A DNA stretch of 64,000 bases from Ruegeria sp. HKCCD4315 (GCF_013112245.1 NZ_WVRN01000002.1:186001-250000); one strand, 5' to 3'. Positions 25,804 through 34,572 are shown, counted from the first letter of the stretch. Notes: generated by a model from the letters alone, not told the origin. Made by a program: numbers and translations.

Positions 25804-26622
25804 ATGAACTTAAATACACCTGCTTGCGCCGTCAGCACGATAACTCTGTCCTATCTGCTTGCTTTTGGCGCGTCCGCTCAATCGCTTCCTGCGCCGGGGC
25901 AAGATGACGAAGGCTGGCGGCATACCCTTGGATTTTACTTATTCACACCACTCAGAACCACAGGAACGTCCACGGTTGCAGGTCTTTCGGCTGATCTTGA
26001 TCTTGATCTGGGCGACGTCTTGGAAGTTCTCGATTTCGCGGCGGCCGGGCGTTACGAAGCCTGGAATGGTGACCTGGGGATTATCGTTGATGCCAACTAT
26101 GTGGGAATAGAAGAGGACGCGACGCTGCCAGGGCCGCTCGGGTCTTCGGTGAATGTAGACGTTCGGCAAAAGTGGTTTGCGGTCTTAGGCGCTTATCGAA
26201 TTGCAGACGGCACCTATGGCACCGCCAATCAACGCTATACTGTCGATCTTCAGGGTGGCATTCGATACAACTCGATCCGGCAAGAGATCGACATCACAAC
26301 ACCAGGGCCAACCACTCCACCTGTATTGGGAGGGGATCAAGGCTGGGTCGAACCGGTCATCGGTGCGCGCGGCATGTGGCGATTGAACGAACGATGGACG
26401 GCAGTTACGTCAATCGACCTTGGTGGTTTCGGGGCTGGGGGAAATGATCTTCAGATCGGCGCGAATGTCGGTTTCGATTATCAACCCTGGGACAGAACAT
26501 CGATCATATTTGGATATCGCTATTTCAGCGTTGACTACAGTGACACACTGAGCACGGGTGCGTTTGCCTATGATGTGACCCAACACGGGCCCTACTTTGG
26601 ATTAAAGTACTTCTTCAATTGA
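25804..26622 (+). CDS. Outer-membrane beta-barrel protein
   Basis: 272 residues with a signal peptide (ending LAFGASA-QS) and AGGAGA 7 bases before the ATG. Alternating hydrophobic strands (HTLGFYLFTPL, FAAAGRYEAWNGDLGIIVDA, RTSIIFGYRYFSVDYSD) and the end GPYFGLKYFFN suggest an 8- to 10-strand barrel, although the last residue is asparagine instead of phenylalanine. No named porin family is recognised with certainty. It follows the arylsulfatase by 69 bases on the same strand and could admit its substrate or product. Confidence 0.75.
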   Translation: MNLNTPACAVSTITLSYLLAFGASAQSLPAPGQDDEGWRHTLGFYLFTPLRTTGTSTVAGLSADLDLDLGDVLEVLDFAAAGRYEAWNGDLGIIVDANYVGIEEDATLPGPLGSSVNVDVRQKWFAVLGAYRIADGTYGTANQRYTVDLQGGIRYNSIRQEIDITTPGPTTPPVLGGDQGWVEPVIGARGMWRLNERWTAVTSIDLGGFGAGGNDLQIGANVGFDYQPWDRTSIIFGYRYFSVDYSDTLSTGAFAYDVTQHGPYFGLKYFFN

Positions 26623-26655
26623 GTGTCTTTACCAAGCAATTCTGACCTATCGTGG

Positions 26656-26680
26656 CCAAGCCCGATCTGCTCGGGCTGGG
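26656..26680. terminator. Hairpin between convergent genes
   Basis: AGCCCGA, TCTGC loop, TCGGGCT give a perfect 7-bp stem that can extend by two more G-C pairs past one mismatch. It lies in the 91-base gap between the beta-barrel gene and the convergent cysteine-cluster gene. There is no T-run on either side, so termination strength is uncertain. Confidence 0.45.
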
Positions 26681-26713
26681 TTCAGAGATACTTTGCTCTT
26701 TGTCAGTCGCCTT

Positions 26714-27088
26714 TCAGGTAGACGGGATATGATCTTCGTCACTGTGCAGATTTCTTTCAAATGACAGAAAGTCATAGTACCCGCACCGATCACCATGTGG
26801 ATATGCGCGGCAAGCCTTGGGCCGCGCGTCGTATACTGTGCAGACGCGCAGGTCCTGGTCGAAAAACACGCATATCTTTTTGTAAACGCGATCAACTTTA
26901 TGCTTAAGCTTCAACGGATATTGGCTGCGCCCACTGAACATCCCAAACTTGGTGTATTTTGAGATCAGTTTCTCTTCCGAGATGCCCAAATGCGAACACA
27001 GCCTGGTGACGTCGGGGGCGAGCAGGTCGATTTCATCGTAGGTGCAACAAAACCCGGGGCATTTGCTGCAATCGTAGTTGGCTGCCAT
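26714..27088 (-). CDS. YkgJ-family cysteine-cluster protein
   Basis: 124 residues. The N-terminal motif C7-x2-C10-x3-C14-C15 (CSKCPGFCC) and later cysteines C73, C83, C93 and C102 in ICVFFDQDLRVCTVYDARP, KACRAYP and RCGYYDFL define the YkgJ/CxxCxxxCC family, thought to bind zinc or an iron-sulfur cluster. The function of the family is not settled; some members are found next to oxygenases or peptide-modification genes. It is divergent from the 70-residue peptide gene, with a 159-base shared promoter region, and close to a JmjC-like oxygenase, so a joint role is possible. Confidence 0.85.
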   Translation of the reverse strand: MAANYDCSKCPGFCCTYDEIDLLAPDVTRLCSHLGISEEKLISKYTKFGMFSGRSQYPLKLKHKVDRVYKKICVFFDQDLRVCTVYDARPKACRAYPHGDRCGYYDFLSFERNLHSDEDHIPST

Positions 27089-27115
27089 TTTTCCCCCTTA
27101 AAGTTTGCTGTGTGG

Positions 27116-27134
27116 TCTCTGCCTCTGGCAGAGA
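27116..27134. promoter_or_regulatory. Perfect 8-bp inverted repeat in divergent promoter
   Basis: TCTCTGCC-TCT-GGCAGAGA, followed at once by the AT-rich AATATTGAATAT. It sits 28 bases upstream of the YkgJ gene start and 114 bases before the peptide gene. A regulator-binding site is the likeliest meaning. Confidence 0.45.
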
Positions 27135-27247
27135 AATATTGAATATCGGCATGCGTTCAGAACGTTGACTGGGCATCTGGGATAGAAACTAAAACCTTGA
27201 CCGATTGGATGCGCAAGCTCATTCTCCTGATCAGAAAGGGAGATACC

Positions 27248-27460
27248 ATGAGTGATTTAACTGTATTTGTACAAGAAGCTGATTTGAATGAACTGCCCAT
27301 TGCCCATCTCAACAAGATTGAAGAAATTCTTTTGCGTTCGCAGGATAGCGCTGTGCAGCAACTGGAAAACATCACAACAGCGATCAAGCTGATCAACGAC
27401 AACCGCCAAAGACGCGATGGCGGTGGTGGTGTTAAGAAAAACCCGAACAACAAAGGCTGA
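27248..27460 (+). CDS. 70-residue peptide, possible modification substrate
   Basis: Start ATG with AAGGGAGA four bases upstream (MSDLTVFVQEADLNELP). Residues 1-52 are acidic and predicted helical (LNKIEEILLRSQDSAVQQLE). A basic hinge (NRQRRD) then leads to a short glycine-, lysine- and asparagine-rich tail (GGGGVKKNPNNKG). There is no signal peptide or cysteine. I do not recognise the family. The helical leader plus basic hinge plus low-complexity tail resembles a ribosomally made peptide precursor. The JmjC-like oxygenase gene ends 6 bases away on the other strand and the YkgJ gene is divergent on the other side, so the tail's Lys and Asn residues could be hydroxylation targets. This is inference. 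Confidence 0.6.
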   Translation: MSDLTVFVQEADLNELPIAHLNKIEEILLRSQDSAVQQLENITTAIKLINDNRQRRDGGGGVKKNPNNKG

Positions 27461-27466
27461 TCCCGG

Positions 27467-28597
27467 TCAAGATGTCTGAGCGGTGGCTTTGCGCAGCATG
27501 TCCGCCGCTCGTGCAAAATTTGGTCGATCACGTAGCAGGGTGGCTACAACAGGATCTGACCAATCAATATGGTCAAGTGCCGTGGCAATTTCTGCGATGC
27601 CATAGTCCTGCTGATTTGCGCCACCTGAATGCAAAACGGTCTTTAGGGAAGACATTCCAAACGTAAGCAAGTCGTCCGCGCGTTGCCCTTTTGGCCCGTC
27701 GGGCTCCGGGTCCCATAGCGAGCCATGGGTCATCCAGCGGCGGGCTGTGTGCAACAGGTTGCTAAAGCCCACATAAAAGCTTCCAACGCCGATATAGTTC
27801 TCTAGCGTATAAACGCGATGTGTGAACTTTCCGGGCAAGAACAGGGTTTCACCAGGGCGGATGACGAACCAGCAGGCACTTTTCAGAGAAAAAAAAGCCT
27901 CGGCATCGAACCGGGCGCGGGTTGTCACACTGATCCGTTCAACATCGTCCAGACCAGCTGCAAGCCCTTCATAAGTGTCCCATGCCAGCCACAATTTGCT
28001 TCCGATGCAGCAATGATTGCAAACCGCCATATCATCTGAATGAGAGTCGGTCAGTTTACCAGCTGTGCTGAACACTGCAGTCAGCATTTCCAATTCGCGA
28101 ATGTTTTCGGAAGCACCGGACATGAGATTCCACGGTTGCAGGAAATCCACGTCAAAGAACTCGGAGAGCGCGCTGTCTCTAACCGGGAGGTCTGTGACGC
28201 CCATGATAACGCCAGACTGCCGCCAGCGTTGCAGGATTTCCGCGATACTCAGGTCCCGCTTTTCGTCACTTGTTCCCAATCGAACCGGATAAGTCTCTGA
28301 GGAAGTGCACTTACTCAACCGGGTCGCCAACTGCTCTGGTGTGCAGACGATGTCACCGTCGCTTTTACGCGCCATGGGCTGAGGGAAATCCCGGTAAAGC
28401 GCTGGGGCTTGTTTGGCCATGTTGTCGAACAGGTGCCGTTTTTGAAATGGAGCGGGCTTTAATTCAATGTCCAAAAGCCTTTGCCCAGATCCTTCGGGGA
28501 ACCGAAGCGCGTTATCGATCTTCTTGAGCTTGCGGAAAAACGCCAGAACGTCCTCTTTCGATTGAGCGGTGTCTGCGCTTTGTCTTTCACGCAACAT
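27467..28597 (-). CDS. JmjC/cupin-like Fe(II)/2-oxoglutarate oxygenase
   Basis: 376 residues. A JmjC-like core is seen between about 150 and 285, with H186 and D188 (DSHSDDMAVCNHCCIGSKLW), a lysine at 201 suited to bind 2-oxoglutarate, and H260 in LFLPGKFTHRVYTLEN. Enzymes of this fold hydroxylate side chains of proteins or peptides, or small molecules, in the cytoplasm. GGGAGAT precedes the ATG by a few bases on the minus strand. Its first 11 bases overlap the end of the large cyclase gene, so the two are translationally coupled. The substrate is unknown; the neighbouring 70-residue peptide is a candidate. The exact subfamily is uncertain. Confidence 0.75.
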   Translation of the reverse strand: MLRERQSADTAQSKEDVLAFFRKLKKIDNALRFPEGSGQRLLDIELKPAPFQKRHLFDNMAKQAPALYRDFPQPMARKSDGDIVCTPEQLATRLSKCTSSETYPVRLGTSDEKRDLSIAEILQRWRQSGVIMGVTDLPVRDSALSEFFDVDFLQPWNLMSGASENIRELEMLTAVFSTAGKLTDSHSDDMAVCNHCCIGSKLWLAWDTYEGLAAGLDDVERISVTTRARFDAEAFFSLKSACWFVIRPGETLFLPGKFTHRVYTLENYIGVGSFYVGFSNLLHTARRWMTHGSLWDPEPDGPKGQRADDLLTFGMSSLKTVLHSGGANQQDYGIAEIATALDHIDWSDPVVATLLRDRPNFARAADMLRKATAQTS

Positions 28598-31500
28598 TCG
28601 GTGATCTCCCGCCTAACCGCTCAAGATGCTTCTGTGCTCTTTTCAGGTCCACTGTAGGGTTGCTTGTGTCGACTGCGGCCAGTGCCCGCTTGAGGAACAC
28701 CAGATCGGGCCATCCCGGATCCTGGGTCGACGCGTGATCTGCCATGCTGAGCGCGGTTTTGAGCATGAGGCTTTTAGCCCCCTGTTCTTCCGCAAGTGTG
28801 AAGGCGTCAAGAAAGCACGAGCGCGCGCCATCACGGTCTTGGTTTGAACCCAGCAACAAAAGCTCTCCTTTGACGCGCTGCGCTTCGGGCGATAGCCAGG
28901 GTTGTTTGGTGATAATGTCGTCCACCAAGTCCAGCCCTGCGTTTTTCTCACCCGTTTCAAGATGAACCTTTGCCTCAAGCAACGTGCAAAACCCTTGCTG
29001 CCAAGTATTTGACATAAGGGCCAGCCCCTCATCATGAAGCCCTTTTTTCGCAAGTGCCCAGCCTTTCAGATTAAGGCTCCACTCGACAAAGAAAGGATAG
29101 TTGTGGCGTTTGGATTGTTCGATTATCTCGTCTGATACCTCAATCAGGGCATCATATTCGGAACTGAAATGCAGCAGGACTCCGCGCATCGCCAGTGAGT
29201 ACACAAGCGATTGTTTATACGCGATTTCTTTTGCCAGTTCCAGCGACCGATCCGCGAACTCAACGGCCTCGTTCGTGCGACCCATATACCAACGGTTGAG
29301 CGACAAAAAGCACAAGCTTTCGACGCCGGGGTCCTCGCCGGTCTGGATGGACAGCGATTGAAAACGTGTGGGATCATAAATTTCGACAGATTTGGACAGA
29401 TGTGTTTCAGCCTGTCGGTGATCACCCCGTAGTGTAGAGGTTACTCCACACAGGTTCCGGGCCACCAGTTTTGAGACTTCGTCATCTCGCTGCTTAGCAA
29501 AATCCAAACAAAGATCCGCAAGTTCCTGCGCGCGTGCATAGTCCGACCCAACCTGCGCTGAGTTCCACATTCCATAAAGAATTTCATGCAAACAGGTCTT
29601 GTCTTCACCGGAATTGGTAAGCTGCCAGGCGTCTTCATATGCCTGAACAGTTTCAGGCGCAGTATAGCCTTTTACGCTTGTCAGTGCTGCGCCATAGTTC
29701 GTAAGCAATTCGATTTTTTGACGTCTCTTTTGTTGATTTGACGGCTTGTTATCGATCAAAGAAAGCGCTTGCTCAAAGTGACTTATCGCTTCTGTCGTGG
29801 CCGAGTGTTCCATCGCGCGGCGCCCGGCCGCTTCCCAATACCTCAGCGCTTTTTCTGTGTTGTTTGCCCTGCCAAAGTGTTGGGCCAGAATTTCCGGTGA
29901 ATTCTTGATTGACTCAGTGCTGGAGTTCTCAAGAACAAATCCGATGCGCGCATGCAATTCGCGCCGGGCCTTGCGTGTAAGGCCATCGTAAATGGCGTCC
30001 TGAACCAACGCGTGTTTGAACTTGAATACACCGTCCACTGTGTCCGAAGCATCAACCAACAGGCCAGCGTCGATCAAAACTGCTAGAATGCGGCGCGCTT
30101 CGTCGCGTTTTACTCTGGAAATTCTGGACAAAAGAAGTTCAGAGAACTCCCGGCCAATGACGGCAGCGCAGCCGACGAGTTTGCGCGCCTCGGGTGACCT
30201 GTCCAAACGTGAAAGCAATGAGTCGTACAGTGTTGCCGGGATCGTCACGTAGTCACGCTGACCGAAAGTGCCCTGCTTTACACCTGTGTCTGAAGCCATG
30301 TTGGCACAGACGGTCTTGGTCAGTTCCTCAAGAAAGAATGGAACACCGTCCGACTTATGCAGAATCTGCTGTTCCAGTTGCTCTGATATGGGCATGCCCG
30401 GAGACCAGTTTCGAATGATCTGGATGCCTTGTGCGCGCGAGAGCCGGTTGAGCCTCAGACTGGAAACGGAATTCTGGCGATTGATTTCACCGATTTCATC
30501 CTGCCGCGATGTAATGACCAGAAATGCCCTGTGGTTGGGAGTTTCAGCAGCAAGGGCATGCAGAAGCTCCAAAGACGTGGGGTCTGCCCAATGCGCATCT
30601 TCAAAAAGGATGATCTTTGGTCGGCCATCATTGGAGTGCAGAAGAATCTTGACGAGGCACCTGATGCTCTCGGCTTTCTGCCTTTCGGTCGACATGGCCG
30701 CAGGCGCGTCCTTGTGGGTGTCGAAAAACAGCATATTTGCGATCGTTTCACGATCCTGGTGATCGTGGATGCCTTTTTCGCTTAAAAACGCGTAGAGCTT
30801 TTCCAGTTTCTTTTTGTCTGTATCGGCGTCGGTTATGTGCGCTTTCGTGGCTACGTAGTCCATCACAGGATGAAGGTAGCTGTTGGTGTAGTAGGACCGA
30901 CATTCCATCTGCACGGTTTCAGCATTCACTGATGCGCTCTGCGTCAGAAGAGCGGTTGTGATGGCTGACTTTCCGATCCCGGCTTCGCCGGAAACTATTG
31001 CGATTTGCCCGTCGCCTTCTACAGTTGTCGCCCACAAGTCATTCAGAATTCCAATTTCGTGGGCGCGGCCAATAATCTCACGAGGGAACTCTCTGCTTTG
31101 ATGAGAGGGGCGTTCGCTGCTGCCAACAGTTCCCAACACTTCGTAGATTTTTTGGGGCTCTTCAATTCCGCGCAGTGTTATTCCTTCGTGCAACTGAAAA
31201 TTGAACCTCTGCCACGCCAAGGAGGCTGTCGTGGAACTTACAAAAACTGAATTCGGCTGCGCCGCACCCTGAAGTCGCGCTGCAAAGTTCGGCGTAAAGC
31301 CCAGGATATCAATATCTTCGGATTTTCCCGTTGTTTTCTTGTTCAGCAGAACCTTGCCAGTTGCGATGCCAACACGCACAGCCAGCCTTCTGGAGATTTC
31401 AAGATTTGAGTCTTCACTGTATTTTTCAATTGCTTTGACAATATCCAGCCCGGCGTGAATTGCGCGTTCAGCGCCATCTTCGTAGGCATGCGGGTGGCCA

Positions 31501-31931
31501 AAAAAGGCCATCATCCCATCTCCAAGTCTAAAGGCCACAAACCCATCATAGCGTTCGACGGCAGCGGTCCACAGCGCCCGGCATTCCGAGATCGCCTCGC
31601 TCAGATCTTCTGAGTCGAACGTATTTGAAAGCGCCGTCCATCCAACCAAATCGCTGAAAAGGACCGTTATCTGCCGATGCTCAGTTGTGGTTTCTGCATT
31701 TGTGTCTAATCCGCGAATAGGTGCGGTGTCAGACTTGGTTTCAAATGACGCCCGGTAATGCCGCCGGAACCGCAACCGGTCTCCAATTGGAATTCCAAGC
31801 TCAATAAAGTCGGCATCCGTAAGCTCACCGATCATATCCGGTTCAATCGCGGCCTTTTTCATGATGTCGGCGTATTTCCCCAGCCCGGCTTGTTCCAGCC
31901 AACTGGACAGGGAGGGAACGATTGGTGACAT
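28587..31931 (-). CDS. SAM-class III cyclase-AAA-TPR signalling protein
   Basis: 1,114 residues. Residues ~5-62 form a SAM domain (LSSWLEQAGLGKYADIMKKA). A class III nucleotide cyclase domain covers ~85-270 with metal aspartates D94 (LFSDLVGWT) and D138 (RLGDGMMAFFG) and the N-x3-R transition-state pair (TPNFAARLQ). An AAA/STAND-type ATPase follows with Walker A GEAGIGKS at 315-322 and Walker B IILFEDAHWAD. The C-terminal half is TPR-like helical repeats. The catalytic residues are present, so it may make cAMP, perhaps gated by binding of a partner to the STAND/TPR part. It is the first gene of an operon with the JmjC-like oxygenase. The related layout is common in rhizobia and roseobacters; ligands are unknown. 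Confidence 0.88.
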   Translation of the reverse strand: MSPIVPSLSSWLEQAGLGKYADIMKKAAIEPDMIGELTDADFIELGIPIGDRLRFRRHYRASFETKSDTAPIRGLDTNAETTTEHRQITVLFSDLVGWTALSNTFDSEDLSEAISECRALWTAAVERYDGFVAFRLGDGMMAFFGHPHAYEDGAERAIHAGLDIVKAIEKYSEDSNLEISRRLAVRVGIATGKVLLNKKTTGKSEDIDILGFTPNFAARLQGAAQPNSVFVSSTTASLAWQRFNFQLHEGITLRGIEEPQKIYEVLGTVGSSERPSHQSREFPREIIGRAHEIGILNDLWATTVEGDGQIAIVSGEAGIGKSAITTALLTQSASVNAETVQMECRSYYTNSYLHPVMDYVATKAHITDADTDKKKLEKLYAFLSEKGIHDHQDRETIANMLFFDTHKDAPAAMSTERQKAESIRCLVKILLHSNDGRPKIILFEDAHWADPTSLELLHALAAETPNHRAFLVITSRQDEIGEINRQNSVSSLRLNRLSRAQGIQIIRNWSPGMPISEQLEQQILHKSDGVPFFLEELTKTVCANMASDTGVKQGTFGQRDYVTIPATLYDSLLSRLDRSPEARKLVGCAAVIGREFSELLLSRISRVKRDEARRILAVLIDAGLLVDASDTVDGVFKFKHALVQDAIYDGLTRKARRELHARIGFVLENSSTESIKNSPEILAQHFGRANNTEKALRYWEAAGRRAMEHSATTEAISHFEQALSLIDNKPSNQQKRRQKIELLTNYGAALTSVKGYTAPETVQAYEDAWQLTNSGEDKTCLHEILYGMWNSAQVGSDYARAQELADLCLDFAKQRDDEVSKLVARNLCGVTSTLRGDHRQAETHLSKSVEIYDPTRFQSLSIQTGEDPGVESLCFLSLNRWYMGRTNEAVEFADRSLELAKEIAYKQSLVYSLAMRGVLLHFSSEYDALIEVSDEIIEQSKRHNYPFFVEWSLNLKGWALAKKGLHDEGLALMSNTWQQGFCTLLEAKVHLETGEKNAGLDLVDDIITKQPWLSPEAQRVKGELLLLGSNQDRDGARSCFLDAFTLAEEQGAKSLMLKTALSMADHASTQDPGWPDLVFLKRALAAVDTSNPTVDLKRAQKHLERLGGRSPNVA

Positions 31932-32289
31932 CTTCAGACAAATCCTGTGCTTTGATTCAAATCCAGTTCTTCAGACATTTATACGTCAGCACCTTAGCCT
32001 AATTGGGCTGGTGGCAGTTAATGTTTCAGTAAATTGGTCTTCTTTGAATTGTGCTTTAGTACCGCTAATCGGTTGAGATATCTAGGCTCTTGTCTGACAA
32101 TCTTTGGGATTGTTGCTTTAGCGCAGATTTACGTTGGCCCCGATTACAGATGCGCTCAGTTGGCTTTCACGGGTTGGGCCCGGCTAAAGATGTCGGAACT
32201 TAGAATACAAATTCTGGTCGGTTTTTTGTGGCAAAGTTTGCGCCAGCATTAGGTAAATTGCAGGGCTGACAGACAGAACTCAGAAAAGT
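31932..32289. other. Intergenic region between cyclase and lactate-type dehydrogenase genes
   Basis: 358 bases between two minus-strand genes. It must hold the promoter of the cyclase operon and the end of the dehydrogenase operon. The only structure seen is a short inverted repeat, ACAATC (32,097) with GATTGT (32,108), without a following T-run. No coding region can be supported. Confidence 0.4.
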
Positions 32290-33438
32290 CTATTGTGCTG
32301 CGGATCCTTGAGCGGACCTGTCGGAACGGCCGAGACTCTGTCCAAGCAGAGCGGGCAAGGGTGATGTGGCACCTATCTGGGCCAGTGTCAGGCTGGTTTC
32401 CTGTGATATCACATCCCACAATTCCCGCAGCCCTGCCTCGCCCTTCGCGGCAATTGCGTACAACAGGATACGCCCTAAAAAGGTGAAATCAGCGCCCGAA
32501 GCCAGTACTTTCACGACGTCCTCGCCACTGCGTAAACCGCTGTCGTAGAAAAGGGGAAAATCCGGGCCAACGGCCTGACGAATGTCAGGCAACGCCAGAA
32601 CCGGGGGAATGGCTGAGTCCAGTTGCCGACCGCCATGGCTGGAAATTTGAATGGCATCTACGCCAGCCTGTTTTAGCCGCAGCGCGTCTTCGGCATCCAG
32701 GACACCTTTTACAACCAGCTTGCCTGCCCATCGGTCACGCAGGCGAGCGAGATAATCCCAATCTGCGCGGGCGCGAGATTCGGTGCGGTCAAAAGTGCCG
32801 TCGGGGAAATTCGCCATTTGTGGTTTGCCACGGAAAAGAGTGCTGAGCGACCAGCGTGGATGCATGGCGAAATCGACAAATTGCCGTGGTCCGATCCGAA
32901 ACGGCATCTTGAAGCCGTGACGCAACTCGCGCGGGCGACGGCCGACCTCGGGCACGTCCAGCGTCAAAACCAGTGTGCGATAGCCCGCCGTCTTGGCTCG
33001 CTCCACAAGTTTCATGGCGCTGCTGCCATCGCCGCTGAAATACAGTTGGAACCACGCGTGGCCTTCAGCCACTTCGATGATCTTTTCTAACGGAGTCGAT
33101 GCCACGGTCGAAACCCCATGCGGGATTTCGTAATCGGCCGCCAGACGTGCCAGCATTAGGTCCGCCCCGGGCGCGGCCAGATTGCACATACCCATGGGAG
33201 AGATGCCAAACGGCCTAGCAGCGGCATGGTCAAAAACGGGCAGGTCCAGGCTACGGTCGCTGACATTCACCAGCACCCGTGTGCGCAGGCGAATGTCCTG
33301 CAAGGCGCGCCGGTTCAACTCCGCGCCGTGCTCTTCACCCGCATTACCATCCATGTAGTCGAACACCATCCAAGGCAGACGCCGGCGGGCGATCCGCCTG
33401 GCGTCCGCGCTGGAATGGATCTGGCCGGACGGCAGCAT
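32290..33438 (-). CDS. FMN-dependent alpha-hydroxyacid dehydrogenase
   Basis: 382 residues of the lactate dehydrogenase (LldD)/glycolate oxidase/mandelate dehydrogenase family. Recognisable segments are FDYMDGNAGEE near the N-terminus, ISPMGMCNLAAPGAD, WFQLYFSGD, LTLDVPEVGRRPRELRHGF, VVKGVLDAEDA, the catalytic HGGRQLD (here preceded by SS instead of the usual SN), and FYDSGLRSGEDVVKVLASGA. It oxidises a 2-hydroxyacid to the 2-oxoacid, passing electrons to quinone or oxygen. It starts 10 bases after comE in what is clearly one operon with sulfopyruvate decarboxylase, so 3-sulfolactate is an attractive substrate, replacing the usual SlcD or ComC/SlcC dehydrogenases. That assignment is inference. 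Confidence 0.88.
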   Translation of the reverse strand: MLPSGQIHSSADARRIARRRLPWMVFDYMDGNAGEEHGAELNRRALQDIRLRTRVLVNVSDRSLDLPVFDHAAARPFGISPMGMCNLAAPGADLMLARLAADYEIPHGVSTVASTPLEKIIEVAEGHAWFQLYFSGDGSSAMKLVERAKTAGYRTLVLTLDVPEVGRRPRELRHGFKMPFRIGPRQFVDFAMHPRWSLSTLFRGKPQMANFPDGTFDRTESRARADWDYLARLRDRWAGKLVVKGVLDAEDALRLKQAGVDAIQISSHGGRQLDSAIPPVLALPDIRQAVGPDFPLFYDSGLRSGEDVVKVLASGADFTFLGRILLYAIAAKGEAGLRELWDVISQETSLTLAQIGATSPLPALLGQSLGRSDRSAQGSAAQ

Positions 33439-33448
33439 GGTCGAGACC

Positions 33449-34003
33449 TCAGGCCTGAACAGCTTTCATGAAGCGGTCACGGATCACCACAGGGTCCATG
33501 GTGATGACGGGCATTTTGGCATTGCCGCTTTCGCATTTGGCCACGATGATGGTCATCTTGTCTCCGGCCAGCGCGTCTTCGACAGCCTGTTTTGTATCCT
33601 CGGCCCGGCATTCGACCACATTCTCGCAGCCGCAGGCCGAAGCGACCGCCGCCAATGAGGTTTTCTGCCCCGCATAGGTCGGCTGATCGCCGGTGGAGCC
33701 ATACGATCCGTTATCAACGATCAGCAGGATGAAATTGTCCGCCACATTGTTGGCGATCGTGGGCAAAGTCCCGAAATTGGTCAGAACCGAGCCGTCTCCA
33801 TCAATGGCAATCACCTTTTTGTCCTGCGCAAGCGCCAATCCCAAGCCGATGCTGGATGCCAAGCCCATTGTGCCAAGCATATAGAAATTGGTGGGCTGAT
33901 CGTCGATGGCGTGCAGTTCCTGGCTGGGGATACCGATATTACAGACCACCAACTGGTCACGGATGACAGGAGCAATTTCTTTCAGAATCTCGGATCGGAT
34001 CAT
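33449..34003 (-). CDS. comE: Sulfopyruvate decarboxylase beta subunit
   Basis: 184 residues from an ATG that overlaps the stop of the alpha subunit gene (ATGA). The thiamine-diphosphate domain is clear: the motif GDGSVLTNFGTLPTIANNV continues to ILLIVDNGSYGSTG, giving the GDG...N pattern that binds Mg-ThDP. MGLASSIGLGLALAQ is the usual helix before it. With the alpha subunit it converts 3-sulfopyruvate to sulfoacetaldehyde and CO2. Phosphonopyruvate decarboxylase is related but is usually a single fused chain. The frame is open further upstream, but those codons lie within the alpha subunit gene. Confidence 0.85.
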   Translation of the reverse strand: MIRSEILKEIAPVIRDQLVVCNIGIPSQELHAIDDQPTNFYMLGTMGLASSIGLGLALAQDKKVIAIDGDGSVLTNFGTLPTIANNVADNFILLIVDNGSYGSTGDQPTYAGQKTSLAAVASACGCENVVECRAEDTKQAVEDALAGDKMTIIVAKCESGNAKMPVITMDPVVIRDRFMKAVQA

Positions 34004-34506
34004 TGGTCTCCGTAGCCTCCCCAGAAGGATGCGTCGGTCAGAATGGCGACCGGCTTGTTGCACATGAAAGTGTATTTCAGGATCGTATCCAGTTCGTCCG
34101 CGTCGCTTTCCTTATGGAAGTGATAGGTTGGGATGTTCAGCTGGGCCAGCAGCGCCTTGGTGTGCACGGCCATTTCAACCTGGCAGGCCACTGGCTCGCG
34201 CAGCTCACCCCGGTATGAAATAAGCATCGGCAGCGGCATCCGGTAGTACTGGATCAACGTGGCCAGTGTGTTGATCGTCACGCCGATCGCGGTGTTCTGC
34301 ATGATGATGGCGGGCCGTTTGCCCCCCATCCAGGCCCCGGCACACAGGCCCATGCCTTCGTCTTCTTTGTTTGAGGGGATGTGAAAGATCTCAGGGCGCG
34401 CTTCGACCTCGTCGATGACACCGGCCAACTGCTTGCAGGGTACGGTGGTCACGAAACTGATGTCATTGGCCACCAGATCATCAACGATTTTGCTGTGGAT
34501 GGACAT
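34000..34506 (-). CDS. comD: Sulfopyruvate decarboxylase alpha subunit
   Basis: 168 residues, the pyrimidine-binding ThDP domain: TVPCKQLAGVIDEVE, HIPSNKEDEGMGLCAGAWMG with the catalytic glutamate, and QNTAIGVTINTLATLIQYYR, all typical of ComD and phosphonopyruvate decarboxylase N-termini. First gene of a three-gene operon comD-comE-FMN dehydrogenase. In roseobacters comDE serve the breakdown of C3 sulfonates (sulfolactate, cysteate); the next enzyme, sulfoacetaldehyde acetyltransferase (xsc), is not in this window. It is divergent from a LysR-type gene. Confidence 0.87.
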   Translation of the reverse strand: MSIHSKIVDDLVANDISFVTTVPCKQLAGVIDEVEARPEIFHIPSNKEDEGMGLCAGAWMGGKRPAIIMQNTAIGVTINTLATLIQYYRMPLPMLISYRGELREPVACQVEMAVHTKALLAQLNIPTYHFHKESDADELDTILKYTFMCNKPVAILTDASFWGGYGDQ

Positions 34507-34572
34507 TGTCGGTTCCTCTGTTCACTGACATTCATATCGCCCAAAACCTAAGCTTTACTCAATGTAAAAATG

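Noticed and set aside
33449..34506. Phosphonopyruvate decarboxylase instead of ComDE
   Set aside because: That enzyme is usually one chain and occurs with phosphoenolpyruvate mutase; here two overlapping subunit genes and no mutase are found.
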